The position numbers and the translations under genes were made by a program. From positions 1 to 64,000 of the forward strand of contig CAWFFB010000009.1 in the NCBI GenBank assembly GCA_963814975.1: a stretch of DNA of 64,000 nucleotides. Direction: 5' to 3'. This document shows positions 10,216 through 19,039 of the stretch, piece after piece. Within the stretch, counting starts at the first letter, position 1, and every line of letters begins with the position of its first letter. The DNA is from CAVUXJ01 sp963814975. GTDB lineage: Bacteria; Acidobacteriota; Vicinamibacteria; Vicinamibacterales; CAVVIG01. Below the pieces are notes generated by a model, which saw only the letters and a list, made by a program, of their open reading frames with translations, did not search any database and was not told the origin of the DNA.

Positions 10216-10470
10216 ATGAACGACACCCGCGACACTGTCAAAGCCTATATTCTTAATGAATTTCTCCCGGGCGAAGATCCAGCGGCGTTGACGCCAACCA
10301 CGCCGCTCATCACCGGGGGCATCCTCGACTCCATCGCCACCCTGAAACTGGTCTCGTTCCTCGAGGAGACATTTCGAATCGAGCTCGAGCCACACGAGGT
10401 GGACGCGGACAATCTCGATACGCTCGACGCGATCAGGCGGCTGGTCACCGCTAAAGTGCAGCGGACGTGA
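10216..10470 (+). CDS. Acyl/peptidyl carrier protein
   Basis: An 84-residue carrier protein of the ACP/PCP/DltC type. The phosphopantetheine attachment serine is in the motif GGILDSIATLKLV at about residue 39. The composition is acidic and four-helical, as expected for the family. It would hold the activated acyl group as a thioester. Its stop overlaps the GTG start of the adenylation enzyme by four bases (GTGA), indicating co-translation with the enzyme that loads it. This pairing is the same as DltA/DltC or PltF/PltL. A phosphopantetheinyl transferase is not encoded in the window. Confidence 0.85.
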   Translation: MNDTRDTVKAYILNEFLPGEDPAALTPTTPLITGGILDSIATLKLVSFLEETFRIELEPHEVDADNLDTLDAIRRLVTAKVQRT

Positions 10471-12032
10471 GGCACGCCGACACACTCCAGCAGCGACTGG
10501 ATCGAGCCGTCGCACGATGGCCCGACCGTGTCTCGGTGGACGATCCGTCTCGCGGCGCCGTCACTTATGCGCGCCTTGGTGGGATTTCGGACCGGCTGCG
10601 CGATCGGCTGCGTGCGCTGAACGTCGGACCGGGGGACCGCGTGGGCCTCTGTCTCCGGAAATCCGCGGATGCCATCGCCACGCTCTACGCAGCCGTCAAG
10701 TGCGGCGCCGCGTACGTGCCGACCGACCCCCTCGCACCCGCGAGCCGAAACACGTACATTTTGAATGACTGCGCGGTCAGTGTCGCTGTAGTGGACCGCC
10801 ACCTCGAGGTTCCACTGCGGCAGGAGTTCGAGGCGCTCGGCCGGGTCCCGCCGCTCATCGTTCTGGACGAGCCCTGCGACGCGAAACTGCCGCTCGAGCG
10901 CGCCCTCGACGCGCTCGATGCCCAGACGCCGGCGCCGCCCCAGGTCACCGAGACGGGAAGGCTCGACGATCTGGCGTACATCCTGTACACATCCGGATCC
11001 ACCGGGAAGCCAAAAGGCGTGATGATCAGTCACCGGAACGCGTGCAGCTTCCTGGACTGGTGTTCAGCGACCTTCGAGCCCCGTCAGGAGGATCGCTTCT
11101 CATCCCATGCGCCTCTGCATTTCGATCTTTCCATTCTCGATATCCATGTTCCCTTGCAGCATGGCGCAGCCGTCGTGCTCGTCGGCGAGGACACTGGCAA
11201 GGATCCTGGTCGATTGGCGCCGTTCATTGCGGAGCAGCGGATCACGATCTGGTACTCGGCGCCCTCGATCCTCAGCCTGCTCGCCCAATCCGGAAAGCTC
11301 AAATCGCACGACTACACCGATCTTCGCACGATCTTGTTCGCCGGCGAAGTGTTCCCCGTCGCCCACCTTCGCACGCTGAAGCAACAACTGCCGACGCCAC
11401 GCTACTTCAATCTCTACGGGCCGACAGAGACGAACGTCTGCACCTTCTACGAAGTGCTCGGCCCGGTCCCTGAGGATCGAGCGGAACCATACCCCATAGG
11501 CGTCACCTGTTCGCATTTGCGAGGCAAGGTTGTCGATGAGAGCCCTCGAGAGGTCAGCCCTGGCGAGGAAGGCGAGCTCTGTATTGCCGGACCTGCCGTC
11601 ATGAAGGGCTACTGGAACCTGGCGGAACAGACCGAACGGGCGTTTCTGCCGGACGGCGGTGAGGTCCGATGGTACAAGACCGGCGACATCGTCGTCGAGC
11701 AACCGGATGGCAACTACCTGTATCGCGGGCGGCGAGACCGCATGGTCAAGAAGCGCGGGTATCGCGTCGAGCTGGGTGAGATAGAGGCGTGCTTGTACGG
11801 CTTTCCAACCATCAAGGAGGTCGGGGTCGTCGCCCTGCCAGCACCCGATGGCCTGCAGGTGAGAGCATTCTTGAGCACCCGCGACGGCAACCGCCCGTCG
11901 ATCATCGCGCTGAAACGGTTCTGCGCCGAGCGGCTGCCCTTGTACATGGTGCCGGACGTCTTCGTTGTGCAGGACCGCTTGCCACGGACTTCCACGGATA
12001 AAGTCGACTACCAGTCGCTGAAGGCACTCTGA
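10467..12032 (+). CDS. Stand-alone amino-acid adenylation enzyme (DltA/prolyl-AMP-ligase type)
   Basis: An intact 521-residue ANL-superfamily enzyme that would activate a carboxylic acid as the adenylate and load it onto the adjacent carrier protein. Core motifs are clear: the phosphate-binding loop YILYTSGSTGKPKGV (about 171-185), NLYGPTETN, YKTGD, GRRDRMVKKRGYRVELGEIE (about 420-440) and the C-terminal catalytic lysine in STDKVDYQSL. The substrate-binding region begins HFDLSILDIH. The length and stand-alone form match DltA (D-alanine) and the prolyl-AMP ligases of pyrrole biosynthesis (PltF, RedM, CloN4). The start is GTG at 10467, overlapping the ACP stop. The stop TGA shares one base with the next ATG. 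Confidence 0.88.
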   Translation: MRHADTLQQRLDRAVARWPDRVSVDDPSRGAVTYARLGGISDRLRDRLRALNVGPGDRVGLCLRKSADAIATLYAAVKCGAAYVPTDPLAPASRNTYILNDCAVSVAVVDRHLEVPLRQEFEALGRVPPLIVLDEPCDAKLPLERALDALDAQTPAPPQVTETGRLDDLAYILYTSGSTGKPKGVMISHRNACSFLDWCSATFEPRQEDRFSSHAPLHFDLSILDIHVPLQHGAAVVLVGEDTGKDPGRLAPFIAEQRITIWYSAPSILSLLAQSGKLKSHDYTDLRTILFAGEVFPVAHLRTLKQQLPTPRYFNLYGPTETNVCTFYEVLGPVPEDRAEPYPIGVTCSHLRGKVVDESPREVSPGEEGELCIAGPAVMKGYWNLAEQTERAFLPDGGEVRWYKTGDIVVEQPDGNYLYRGRRDRMVKKRGYRVELGEIEACLYGFPTIKEVGVVALPAPDGLQVRAFLSTRDGNRPSIIALKRFCAERLPLYMVPDVFVVQDRLPRTSTDKVDYQSLKAL

Positions 12033-13180
12033 TGGATTTCGGTTTCAGCGATGAGCAGCTGTTGCTCCGTCAGCAGATCACGCTGTTCGCGAAACGCGAG
12101 CTGAACAGTGGTGTCAAGGAGCGTGATCGAGAACACACGTTCCCCAAGGACCTGTGGCTCAAGTGCGGAGAAATGGGACTTCACGGCCTGCCGGTCCCCG
12201 AAGAGCATGGCGGCAGCGGGCTCGATCCCCTCTCGACCGCTATCGCGCTGGAGGCGTTTGGATACGGATGCCACGACGGCGGCCTCGTGTTCTCGGTGTG
12301 CGCCCACCTGCTGTCGTGTGTCATCCCCCTCTGGAAATTCGGCTCAAGCGATCAGAAGAAGCGGTACCTGCCGGACCTGTGCCACGGACGATTGATTGGG
12401 GTTCACGCCATGACCGAGCCCCAATCCGGCTCGGACGCATTTGCATTGGCAACCAGGGCGGAACCGGACGGCGAGGGCTTCCGAATCAACGGCACGAAGA
12501 CGTTCATCTCCAATGGACCGGTGGCCGATGTCGTCATCGTCTTCGCGGTCACCAACGCCCAGAAAGGCTATTACGGGGGCGTCACGGCGTTTCTCCTCGA
12601 GCGGGGGACGCCCGGATTCTCTGCCAGCCAGCGGTTCGAGAAGATGGGGCTGCGAACCTCGCCGCTGGGTGAGCTCGTATTCGAGGACGTATACGCGGGT
12701 CCGGAGACGATTGTCGGCAAGAATGGCGGCGGCTCCGCCATCTTCACGCACGCGATGGACTGGGAGCGCGTCTGTCTATTCGCCAGCCATGTCGGTACGA
12801 TGGAGCGGTTGCTGGAGCAGGCCATCGAACACGCCCGCAACCGCACGCAGTTCGGCCAGCCAATCGGCAAGTTTCAGGCAGTGTCGCACCGGATTGCCGA
12901 CATGAAGGTGCGTCTTGAAGCAGCGCGCCTCCTTGTCTACCGCGCGGCATGGGCGCTCGGGCACCAGCGAAGCGTCGCGCTCGAGGCCGCCATTGCGAAG
13001 CTGTTCGTCAGCGAGGCGTTCGTGCAAGCGGCGCTGGGAACCATGCAGGTGTTCGGCGGTTCGGGATATACGACCGACTACGACGTCGAGCGGATCGCCA
13101 GAGACGCGCTGGGTAGCACCATCTATTCCGGCACGTCCGAAATGCAGAGAAACATCATCGCGCGATTCCTTGCGTTGTAA
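12032..13180 (+). CDS. Acyl-CoA-dehydrogenase-fold flavoenzyme, prolyl-carrier-protein dehydrogenase-like
   Basis: An intact 382-residue FAD enzyme of the acyl-CoA dehydrogenase fold. Visible are the N-terminal helical domain, TEPQSGSDAFAL (FAD/substrate loop), NGTKTFISNGPVAD, and the C-terminal RTQFGQPIGKFQAVSHRIAD and SGTSEMQRNIIARF blocks. The usual MCAD-type catalytic Glu (YEGT) is Ser here (YSGT). A Glu is present instead in MDWERVCLFASHVG, the position used by isovaleryl-CoA-type enzymes and by PltE/RedW/CloN3. Other segments (AFGYGCHDGGLVF) also recall PltE as I remember it. The operon places it with a stand-alone adenylation enzyme and carrier protein, the trio that makes pyrrolyl or pyrrolinyl thioesters from proline. 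Other aminoacyl substrates are possible. Confidence 0.85.
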   Translation: MDFGFSDEQLLLRQQITLFAKRELNSGVKERDREHTFPKDLWLKCGEMGLHGLPVPEEHGGSGLDPLSTAIALEAFGYGCHDGGLVFSVCAHLLSCVIPLWKFGSSDQKKRYLPDLCHGRLIGVHAMTEPQSGSDAFALATRAEPDGEGFRINGTKTFISNGPVADVVIVFAVTNAQKGYYGGVTAFLLERGTPGFSASQRFEKMGLRTSPLGELVFEDVYAGPETIVGKNGGGSAIFTHAMDWERVCLFASHVGTMERLLEQAIEHARNRTQFGQPIGKFQAVSHRIADMKVRLEAARLLVYRAAWALGHQRSVALEAAIAKLFVSEAFVQAALGTMQVFGGSGYTTDYDVERIARDALGSTIYSGTSEMQRNIIARFLAL

Positions 13181-13183
13181 CCG

Positions 13184-13544
13184 GTGCGCCGTACCCACAC
13201 ACCGGCAACGGTGGTTCTGGGTGATCTGGTGGTCGTTGTGGTTGGCGCTCGCTTTCCCGTGGGGAACGCTCGACGGTATGCCGCGATGGCAACGGGTTCA
13301 GTGGATCCCCTTTCAATCGGTGCGACCGCGAGATATCGCGCTGAATCTCGCGTTTTTTTTCCCTTTCGGATGGCTTGTGTCGCGCGCCGGCTGGAGCGCG
13401 ATCCGCGTCCTGCTTGCCGCCTTGGCTGTTTCCCTGGTCACGGAAGTACTCCAAATCTACTCCTCCGGACGATGGCCGTCGACGACTGACGTCGTCATGA
13501 ACGTGAGCGGAGCGATGCTGGGCCTGCTGGCTTCGAGATTCTAG
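13184..13544 (+). CDS. VanZ-like family membrane protein
   Basis: A small protein of about 120 residues with three to four hydrophobic segments and the VanZ-type signature: IPFQSVRPRDIALNLAFFFP, then LAVSLVTEVLQIY, then PSTTDVVMNVSGAMLG. VanZ proteins are inner-membrane proteins of mostly unknown function; the founding member gives low-level teicoplanin resistance. They are common at the ends of exosortase and polysaccharide operons. The GTG start at 13184 lies 4 bp after the flavoenzyme stop, but its frame must shift near 13210 to reach the conserved part, so the N-terminus is uncertain. It is the last gene of the operon. Confidence 0.75.
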
Positions 13545-13911
13545 GATGGCAGATGGAACGCTGCCACGAGCTCGCGACTTCACTGTCCCCACCACGATGC
13601 GGCACGAGAATCTCGCGACCCGACACTGCACCAAGCCTTCCGTCGCGTGCGGGCGCGCTGTTTTGTAAGACGTCACGCAGCGTATACACTCACGACACAT
13701 CTTCGCGTGTTGGCGAGGCAGTGCACAGATATTCCGAAGTATTCGAAACCAGTGCAGTGGCGCGCGTATTGAACATGCGCGAGCGTCCGGCGGAGGGGGA
13801 GTCCAAGTCTTGGTCATTCGCCAGAATTGCGGGTGGTGCAAATTCAGGTGTAGCGGTTGGAATTCAGGGTGCAGCGTTGAATGTCTAGCTCGGGTGTTTG
13901 TAGGTCTCTGG

Positions 13912-13940
13912 TTGACATCTGAGTAACGTGCGTTTAAGCT
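13912..13940 (+). promoter_or_regulatory. Putative sigma-70-type promoter of the PEP-CTERM gene
   Basis: A consensus -35 box TTGACA (13912-13917) is followed after 17 bp by TAAGCT (13935-13940), a weak -10 box. It leaves a leader of about 80 bases to the ATG at 14029, which has the ribosome-binding site AAGAGGAGAGG. The region 13545-13911 between the VanZ gene and this promoter contains no gene I can support. Confidence 0.4.
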
Positions 13941-14028
13941 CCGCACAATGAGTTGAGAGCGGGACCCCTGAATATTCCAGGACCGCTAGCGTAGAAAAAT
14001 CGAAGGGGCAAGAGGAGAGGATAACGAT

Positions 14029-14673
14029 ATGTTCCGTCAGTTGACCTTGGCGCTCGGGGTGATGATCACACGTGTTAAGTGCGGGCGACGCCTTCGCTAT
14101 CGCGATCGTGCCGACCGATTTCGACACGTGGCTACTGACCGCCGGCCCCTCCTTAAACCATCGTCAGTCGACGACTTCATTGTGGCGAATCCGCCGCCCC
14201 CCACTATGGGGACCATCGGAAACGACGTCTACCTCGACAGTGCCGGAAATTACACATACCTCCACACTGTAACGCCCGCTCTCAACAACAACCAACTCTT
14301 CAATACCGGCTTCTCGGCTGCAGGATTCACGGGAATCGCCGGCTTCAGCTTCGGGGATACCACGTCCGCAGGTGGTGCCGGGGCGGCCTCCTTCCTGATC
14401 ACGGAAGTGCTCGGCCAGTTGAGTTGGTACACTCAGTTTCCCAGTTTGGCCACCCCGGATGGCTGGGATAGTATGGAGACGATCAGGTTCTTCTTTGTCT
14501 CCACGAATCCCCCTGACATCGGGGACTACAACCTCTCGACTACCGAGGTGGGCACCGGCCAGAGCTACGCTCCCTTGGCCGCGGTTCCAGAACCAGGCTC
14601 AATCGCTCTGCTGGCATCCGGTCTCGTAGGCCTCTATGCGGCGAGGCGTCGGCGCAAGAGCCTGGGAGCCTAG
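14029..14673 (+). CDS. PEP-CTERM sorting-domain protein (frame-broken N-terminal part)
   Basis: A secreted protein of about 215 residues whose C-terminus is a classic PEP-CTERM signal: VPEPGS, then a single hydrophobic helix, then an Arg cluster (AARRRRK). Exosortase cleaves such signals and the proteins accompany exopolysaccharide. The N-terminus MFRQLTLALGVM begins a signal peptide that continues in another frame (LSAGDAFAIAIVP), and the mature chain resumes in the first frame near 14160, so two frame breaks lie between 14065 and 14160. The mature part is rich in Gly, Thr and Phe with no catalytic motif I recognise. A strong terminator follows. The exosortase itself is not in the window. 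Confidence 0.8.
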   Translation: MFRQLTLALGVMITRVKCGRRLRYRDRADRFRHVATDRRPLLKPSSVDDFIVANPPPPTMGTIGNDVYLDSAGNYTYLHTVTPALNNNQLFNTGFSAAGFTGIAGFSFGDTTSAGGAGAASFLITEVLGQLSWYTQFPSLATPDGWDSMETIRFFFVSTNPPDIGDYNLSTTEVGTGQSYAPLAAVPEPGSIALLASGLVGLYAARRRRKSLGA

Positions 14674-14724
14674 CCGCGGAACATAGCTCAGAGACGTCCG
14701 ACTTGCTCGTCGAGGTCCTCTCCA

Positions 14725-14762
14725 AGACCCCGTCGCCGAAAGTGACGGGGTCTTTGTTTCTG
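14725..14762 (+). terminator. Rho-independent terminator
   Basis: A perfect 10-bp stem pairs AGACCCCGTC (14725-14734) with GACGGGGTCT (14744-14753) around a 9-base loop and is followed by TTGTTTCTG. It lies about 50 bp after the PEP-CTERM gene and just before the PrsT gene, so PrsT probably has its own promoter or depends on read-through. Confidence 0.8.
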
Positions 14763-14790
14763 TGAGGCACCTGCACATCGAGGAGATGGA

Positions 14791-17089
14791 ATGCTTGTAG
14801 TCGAGGGCCGCGCCCGAATTCTGGCGATTTCGTTCATCGCCGTCCTGTCTCTCTCCTGTTCCCGCGATCCAGAAATCGCCAAGCGCGAATACCTGGCGAG
14901 CGGCGATCAATTTCTGAGCCAGTCAAAGGTCAAGGAAGCGATTGTCCAATACCGGAATGCGTTGAGACAGGATCCCCGCTTCGGGGAGGCGCGCTACAAA
15001 CTGGCGGAAGCGTTAGCCCAGGACGGAGATACCGCCCGGGCGGCGCGAGAATACGTCAGGGCCGCGGATCTTCTCCCGAAGGACGTTCAGGCACAGCTCA
15101 AAGCGGGACGCATCCTGCTGCTTTCTGGGCAGTTCGAGGACGCCAAGACTCGCGCGCACAGCGCCCTCGCCATCGACCGAAAGAATGTGGAAGCGCAGAT
15201 TCTCCTTGGCAATGCGCTCGCGGGTCTGAAGGATATCGATGGAGGCATCGAGGAAATCCAGGAAGCCATCAGGCTGGATCCCGAGAACAGCCTCGGGTAT
15301 GTCAGTCTTGGCGCCATCACACAGACCGCTGGCCGATGGGCCGAGGCGGAAGCCGCGTTCAAAAAGGCGGTCGAAGCTGATGCGAAGTCGGTACCCGCGT
15401 ACCTGGCTCTGGCGAATTTCTATTGGGCCGCGAGGAAACCGGTCGAAACAGCACTGGCGCTGCAGCAGGCCTACAAGCTGGATCCCGATCATCCCCTCAT
15501 CAACCGCATGCTGGCCCTGTTCCAAATCGCGACCGGCAAGCCTGCCGACGCGGAGCCGTTCTTCAAGAAGCTGGCCTTGGTTTCGAAGGACACGAACGCC
15601 AAGATCTTTCTCGCCGATTACTACATCGCCTCAGGTCGATCCAAGGAAGCGGTTCCACTCCTCCAGCAACTCACATCGACCAAGGAAACTCGAGCCAACA
15701 GCAGGCTCTTGGGAGGAGCCGAGCTCAGACTCGCCGCGCTCGATTTTCAGCGAGGGGCGACGCGAAGAGGGTCAGAAGCGAGTCGACCGACTTCTGAAGC
15801 GCGAGCCCAGCAACGCGGCCGCTTTGGTCCTCGAGGCAAACGTGCTCTCTGCCGAGGGAAGGCTCGACGAGGCAATCGCCAAGCTGCAGGCCGCCGCGAC
15901 TGCAAATCCTGGCCTGGCCGAAGCGCAATTTGCCCTGGGACGAGCGTTCGTGGCGAAGCACGATCCCGAACAGGCGATTAGGGCATTCAAGGAGACGCTC
16001 CGGCTCAATCCGCGCACCCTTGCCGCACAGCTGGAACTGTCCCGGCTCGATCTGGCTGAAGGCCGCGTCGACAGTTCCGTGCAGTTCGCCGAGGAGGCTG
16101 TCAAGAACGCACCGGAAAGCCCCGAAGCCAAGCTCGCGCTTATTCGCAGCCTCCTTGCTCGGCGGGACGTCCGGCGGGCCGAAGGCGAGCTCCAAGCATT
16201 GACGAAGCAGTATCCGGACAACGCTGCCGCTCAAGCACAGGCCGGCATACTCGCAGCAATGAAGGGTGATGCCGCCGGTGCCTCCCGGTCGCTTTCCCGC
16301 GCGCTCGAGCTCGATCAGAACAGTCTCGAAGCGCTGAGTGCCCTCGTCTCCCTCGACTTGACGCAGAAACACGGCGCGAGCGCCATTTCGCGCGTCGAGG
16401 CCCGACTTGCCAGGACTCCACGCGATCCCGGGGCCCTGTTGCTCGCTGCGACAACCTACGCCAGGTCGGGCAATCCGACGAAGTCCGAGCAGATGCTGCG
16501 AAAAACTCTCGAAGTGGATGACGCGAACATCGACGCGTACTCCATGCTCGGCAAGCTGTACCTGTCGCAGCTGCGGCTTGACGAAGCCCTAGCGGAGTTC
16601 GATCTGCTTTCGAAACGCCAGCCACGACCCGTACAGGCGCACACCATCGTGGGGGTGATCCTCGAGGCGCAAAAAAAGCCGGAAGATGCGCGCAAGCGTT
16701 ATGAGCAAGCGCTGGCCCTCGACCCCGAAACCCCCGCGGCCGCCAACAACTTGGCTTGGATGTACGCCCAGAACGGCGAAAATCTCGACGTGGCACTCCA
16801 GTTGGCGCAGGCGGCGGCTCGGCGGCTGCCCGACAATCCGGCGGTGCTGGACACGCTGGGATGGATCTACCACAAGAAGGCGCTCCCGACACTCGCGATT
16901 CCACAGTTCGTGAAGTGCGTGGAAAGGGATCCGAAGAACCCGATCTACCACTTCCATCTGGGCCTGGCTTATGTCCAGGCCGGCGATCCGACAAAGGCGC
17001 GTGTCGCGCTCAGGCAGGCACTGTCAGTCGCACCGGACTTCGCCGGCGCCACCGAAGCCAAGGACGTCCTCGCTTCACTCAGCCGATAG
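14791..17089 (+). CDS. prsT: XrtA/PEP-CTERM-system TPR-repeat lipoprotein PrsT, one frame break
   Basis: A very long TPR protein of about 765 residues when the frame break near 15765 is bridged. The N-terminus is a lipoprotein signal with lipobox-like SLSC (residues about 21-24), so the protein should be membrane-anchored in the periplasm. It is followed by more than a dozen tetratricopeptide units, for example AIVQYRNALRQDP, GIEEIQEAIRLDP, AIRAFKETLRLNP and ARKRYEQALALDP. PrsT proteins are a marker of the PEP-CTERM/XrtA exopolysaccharide locus and are thought to be assembly scaffolds. The 3' end overlaps the 3' end of the convergent tyrosine kinase gene by about 15 bp. Confidence 0.85.
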
Positions 17090-18027
17090 CCGGCGGTATC
17101 TCTCTCCGTAGTCGGAAGCCGGAGCGCCGTCCGTGGCGTCGACTCTGTTGAGGATGATGCCCAGAAGTCGCTCCCGCCCGAGCGCCTGGATGGCCCGGGC
17201 AACGAGATCATAGGGCGTTCGTCCCGCGAGAACCACGAGGACCGCCGCGTCGACCATGCGGGCGAGCAGATTGATATCCGGGAACGTCTCGACCGGCGGT
17301 GTGTCGACCACCACCCAGTCGAAGCTCGTCGACAGCTCGTCGAAAATCGAGGCCATGCGCCCTGAAGTCAGCTGGTCCATCGGATCAGGATCGGCATACC
17401 CAGCCGGCAGTACCGACTAACCTCTGCGACACTGACACCAGGGGGAGCGTCCCGTGAGTCGTCCCTTTTAGCACCTCGTTCAGGCCAGAAGCAGTTGGGA
17501 TATCGAGAAGGTCCTGGACCCCAGGGCATCGAAGGTCGGCGTCAATCAGCACCACCCGTCGACGATACGATTCACTCAGCGTCAGCGCCAGGTTCAGCGC
17601 TGTCAGCGTCTTCCCTTCGCCCGCCACGGCGCTGGCCACCATGACTTTCCTGATTCCACGCTCGACCTGCGCCTGGTGGAGCGCGGCCGCAAGGCGTCGG
17701 TACTGCTCGGCCGACGGTCGATCCATTTTCGGGCCCCCGACGACCATTCCACGAATTGCGGGGTGGAAGTCGCGGAACCCTCCTGGTCGCCGATAGCTCC
17801 GGCCCCGCGGTGGATAGCACGTCCACAAACCGCTCTGATCCGACAGGAGGCTGGCGCATTACGTCCGGCCGATGAGGCTCGCGTGAAAACCGATCGAGCA
17901 GATCGGGTGGAACGTCCTGGTACTCGTCGCTCGGCGGTGGCGGCAAGGGCTTGACGCCGGATTCATGCGCAGGACTCGAACCCCTCTCGCTATCCCGCCT
18001 CTTCAAGGCCCGATCGATCCTGTTCAT
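17075..18027 (-). CDS. XrtA-associated tyrosine autokinase (BY-kinase/CpsD type), frame-broken
   Basis: A cytoplasmic bacterial tyrosine kinase that controls polysaccharide chain length together with the Wzz-like protein. The N-terminus MNRIDRALKRRD is typical of the XrtA subfamily. After a Pro-rich linker come Walker A (SAVAGEGKTLTALNLA), Walker A' (VVLIDADLRCPG) and Walker B (DWVVVDTPP). The short C-terminus GERYRRLSAE contains one Tyr. Frame breaks lie near 17815 and 17395. The start at 18027 overlaps the end of the ATPase gene in an ATGA arrangement. It is the last gene of the minus-strand export operon. Confidence 0.85.
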
Positions 18028-19038
18028 GATCGCCAACCTGCCAATGAAAACCGCGACCACCGACGTCCGGTTTCGACGACCACTGAACGGGAATTGCTCG
18101 TTGCTGGCAGGCTGCATGACGCGTTCAAAGGACCGCGCCTCGCCCGGCCCGTCATAGCTCGGTCGATGGTTTGACGTGGGCGCGCTCAGAGTGCCGACGA
18201 CACCTCCTGATGGGGCGAAGGCAGGACCGCGCAGATCCAACTCGTCGCAGACTTCCCGCACCAATCGCTGCGTCACAGAACACTGGTTGTCGGCGAACGC
18301 GCTGATCAACGCGTTCTCACAGATGACGCTGATCGAACGCGGGATGCCACGCGAGCGCTCGTGAATAACGGCGAGCGCATCGCGACTGAACAATTTCACC
18401 CCATCGCCACCCGCCGTCCGGATCCGGGTCCAGATGTACGCCGACGTCTCGGGCAGATCGAAGGGGGTCAGCGTGCACCGCAGCTCGACCCGCTGTTTCA
18501 GCTGCCCCAGCCGCTCATCGTTCAGCCGATCCGCGAGCTGCGGCTGGCCGACCAGGATCAACGTCAGAAGCTTCTCACTGTGCGTCTCGATGTTGGTCAG
18601 CATCCGGAGTTCTTCGAGCAGCTCGTCTGAGAGACTCTGGGCCTCATCGATCAACAGCGCTACGGTCATGCCCTCTTGGCGCAGGGCCGCCAGGCGTAGA
18701 CGCCAGTTCAGCCATCAGCCTCGTCTTGGATCGTTCTGCGGCTTTGCTTAGTTCAAACGCCCTCGCGAGAAACTCCAGGAACTCGGCTCGCGTGAGGACC
18801 GGGTTGTACAATAGATGCATTTAACCTCGCGGCCGCGTTGCTTCTCGATCACGGCGCGTGTCACGGTGGTCTTACCCATGCCCGCCTCGCCGATGAGCAC
18901 GACGACGCCTTTGCGGCTCTCGATGCCGAACTCGAGATTGACCAGGGCTTCTCGGTGCCTCGGCGTGAAGTACAGAAAGCGCGGATTCGGAGTGAGCTCG
19001 AATGGGCGCTCCCGCAGCCCAAAAAACCTCTCGTACAT
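18024..19038 (-). CDS. XrtA-associated AAA ATPase (ExeA-like), frame-broken
   Basis: An AAA ATPase of the ExeA/general-secretion type that accompanies XrtA exopolysaccharide loci. It starts MYERFFGLRERPFELTPNP, the family's hallmark. Walker A is GEAGMGKTT and Walker B is ALLIDEAQSLS; sensor-like motifs are ILVGQPQLADRL and RSRGIPRSISVICENAL. The frame breaks between about 18690 and 18830. The C-terminal part runs in the same frame into the kinase start, so the real stop is probably the TGA overlapping the kinase ATG. Its cellular role in polysaccharide export is not established. Confidence 0.85.
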
Positions 19039-19039
19039 G

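Noticed and set aside
12032..13180. A fatty-acid beta-oxidation acyl-CoA dehydrogenase
   Set aside because: No other beta-oxidation gene is present, the MCAD-type Glu is missing, and the gene is co-translated with an adenylation enzyme and next to a carrier protein.
5262..13544. A non-ribosomal peptide or polyketide natural-product cluster as the explanation for the adenylation and carrier genes
   Set aside because: There is no condensation, ketosynthase or thioesterase gene. The MBOAT/SGNH pair and the polysaccharide context fit polymer acylation better. Not fully excluded.
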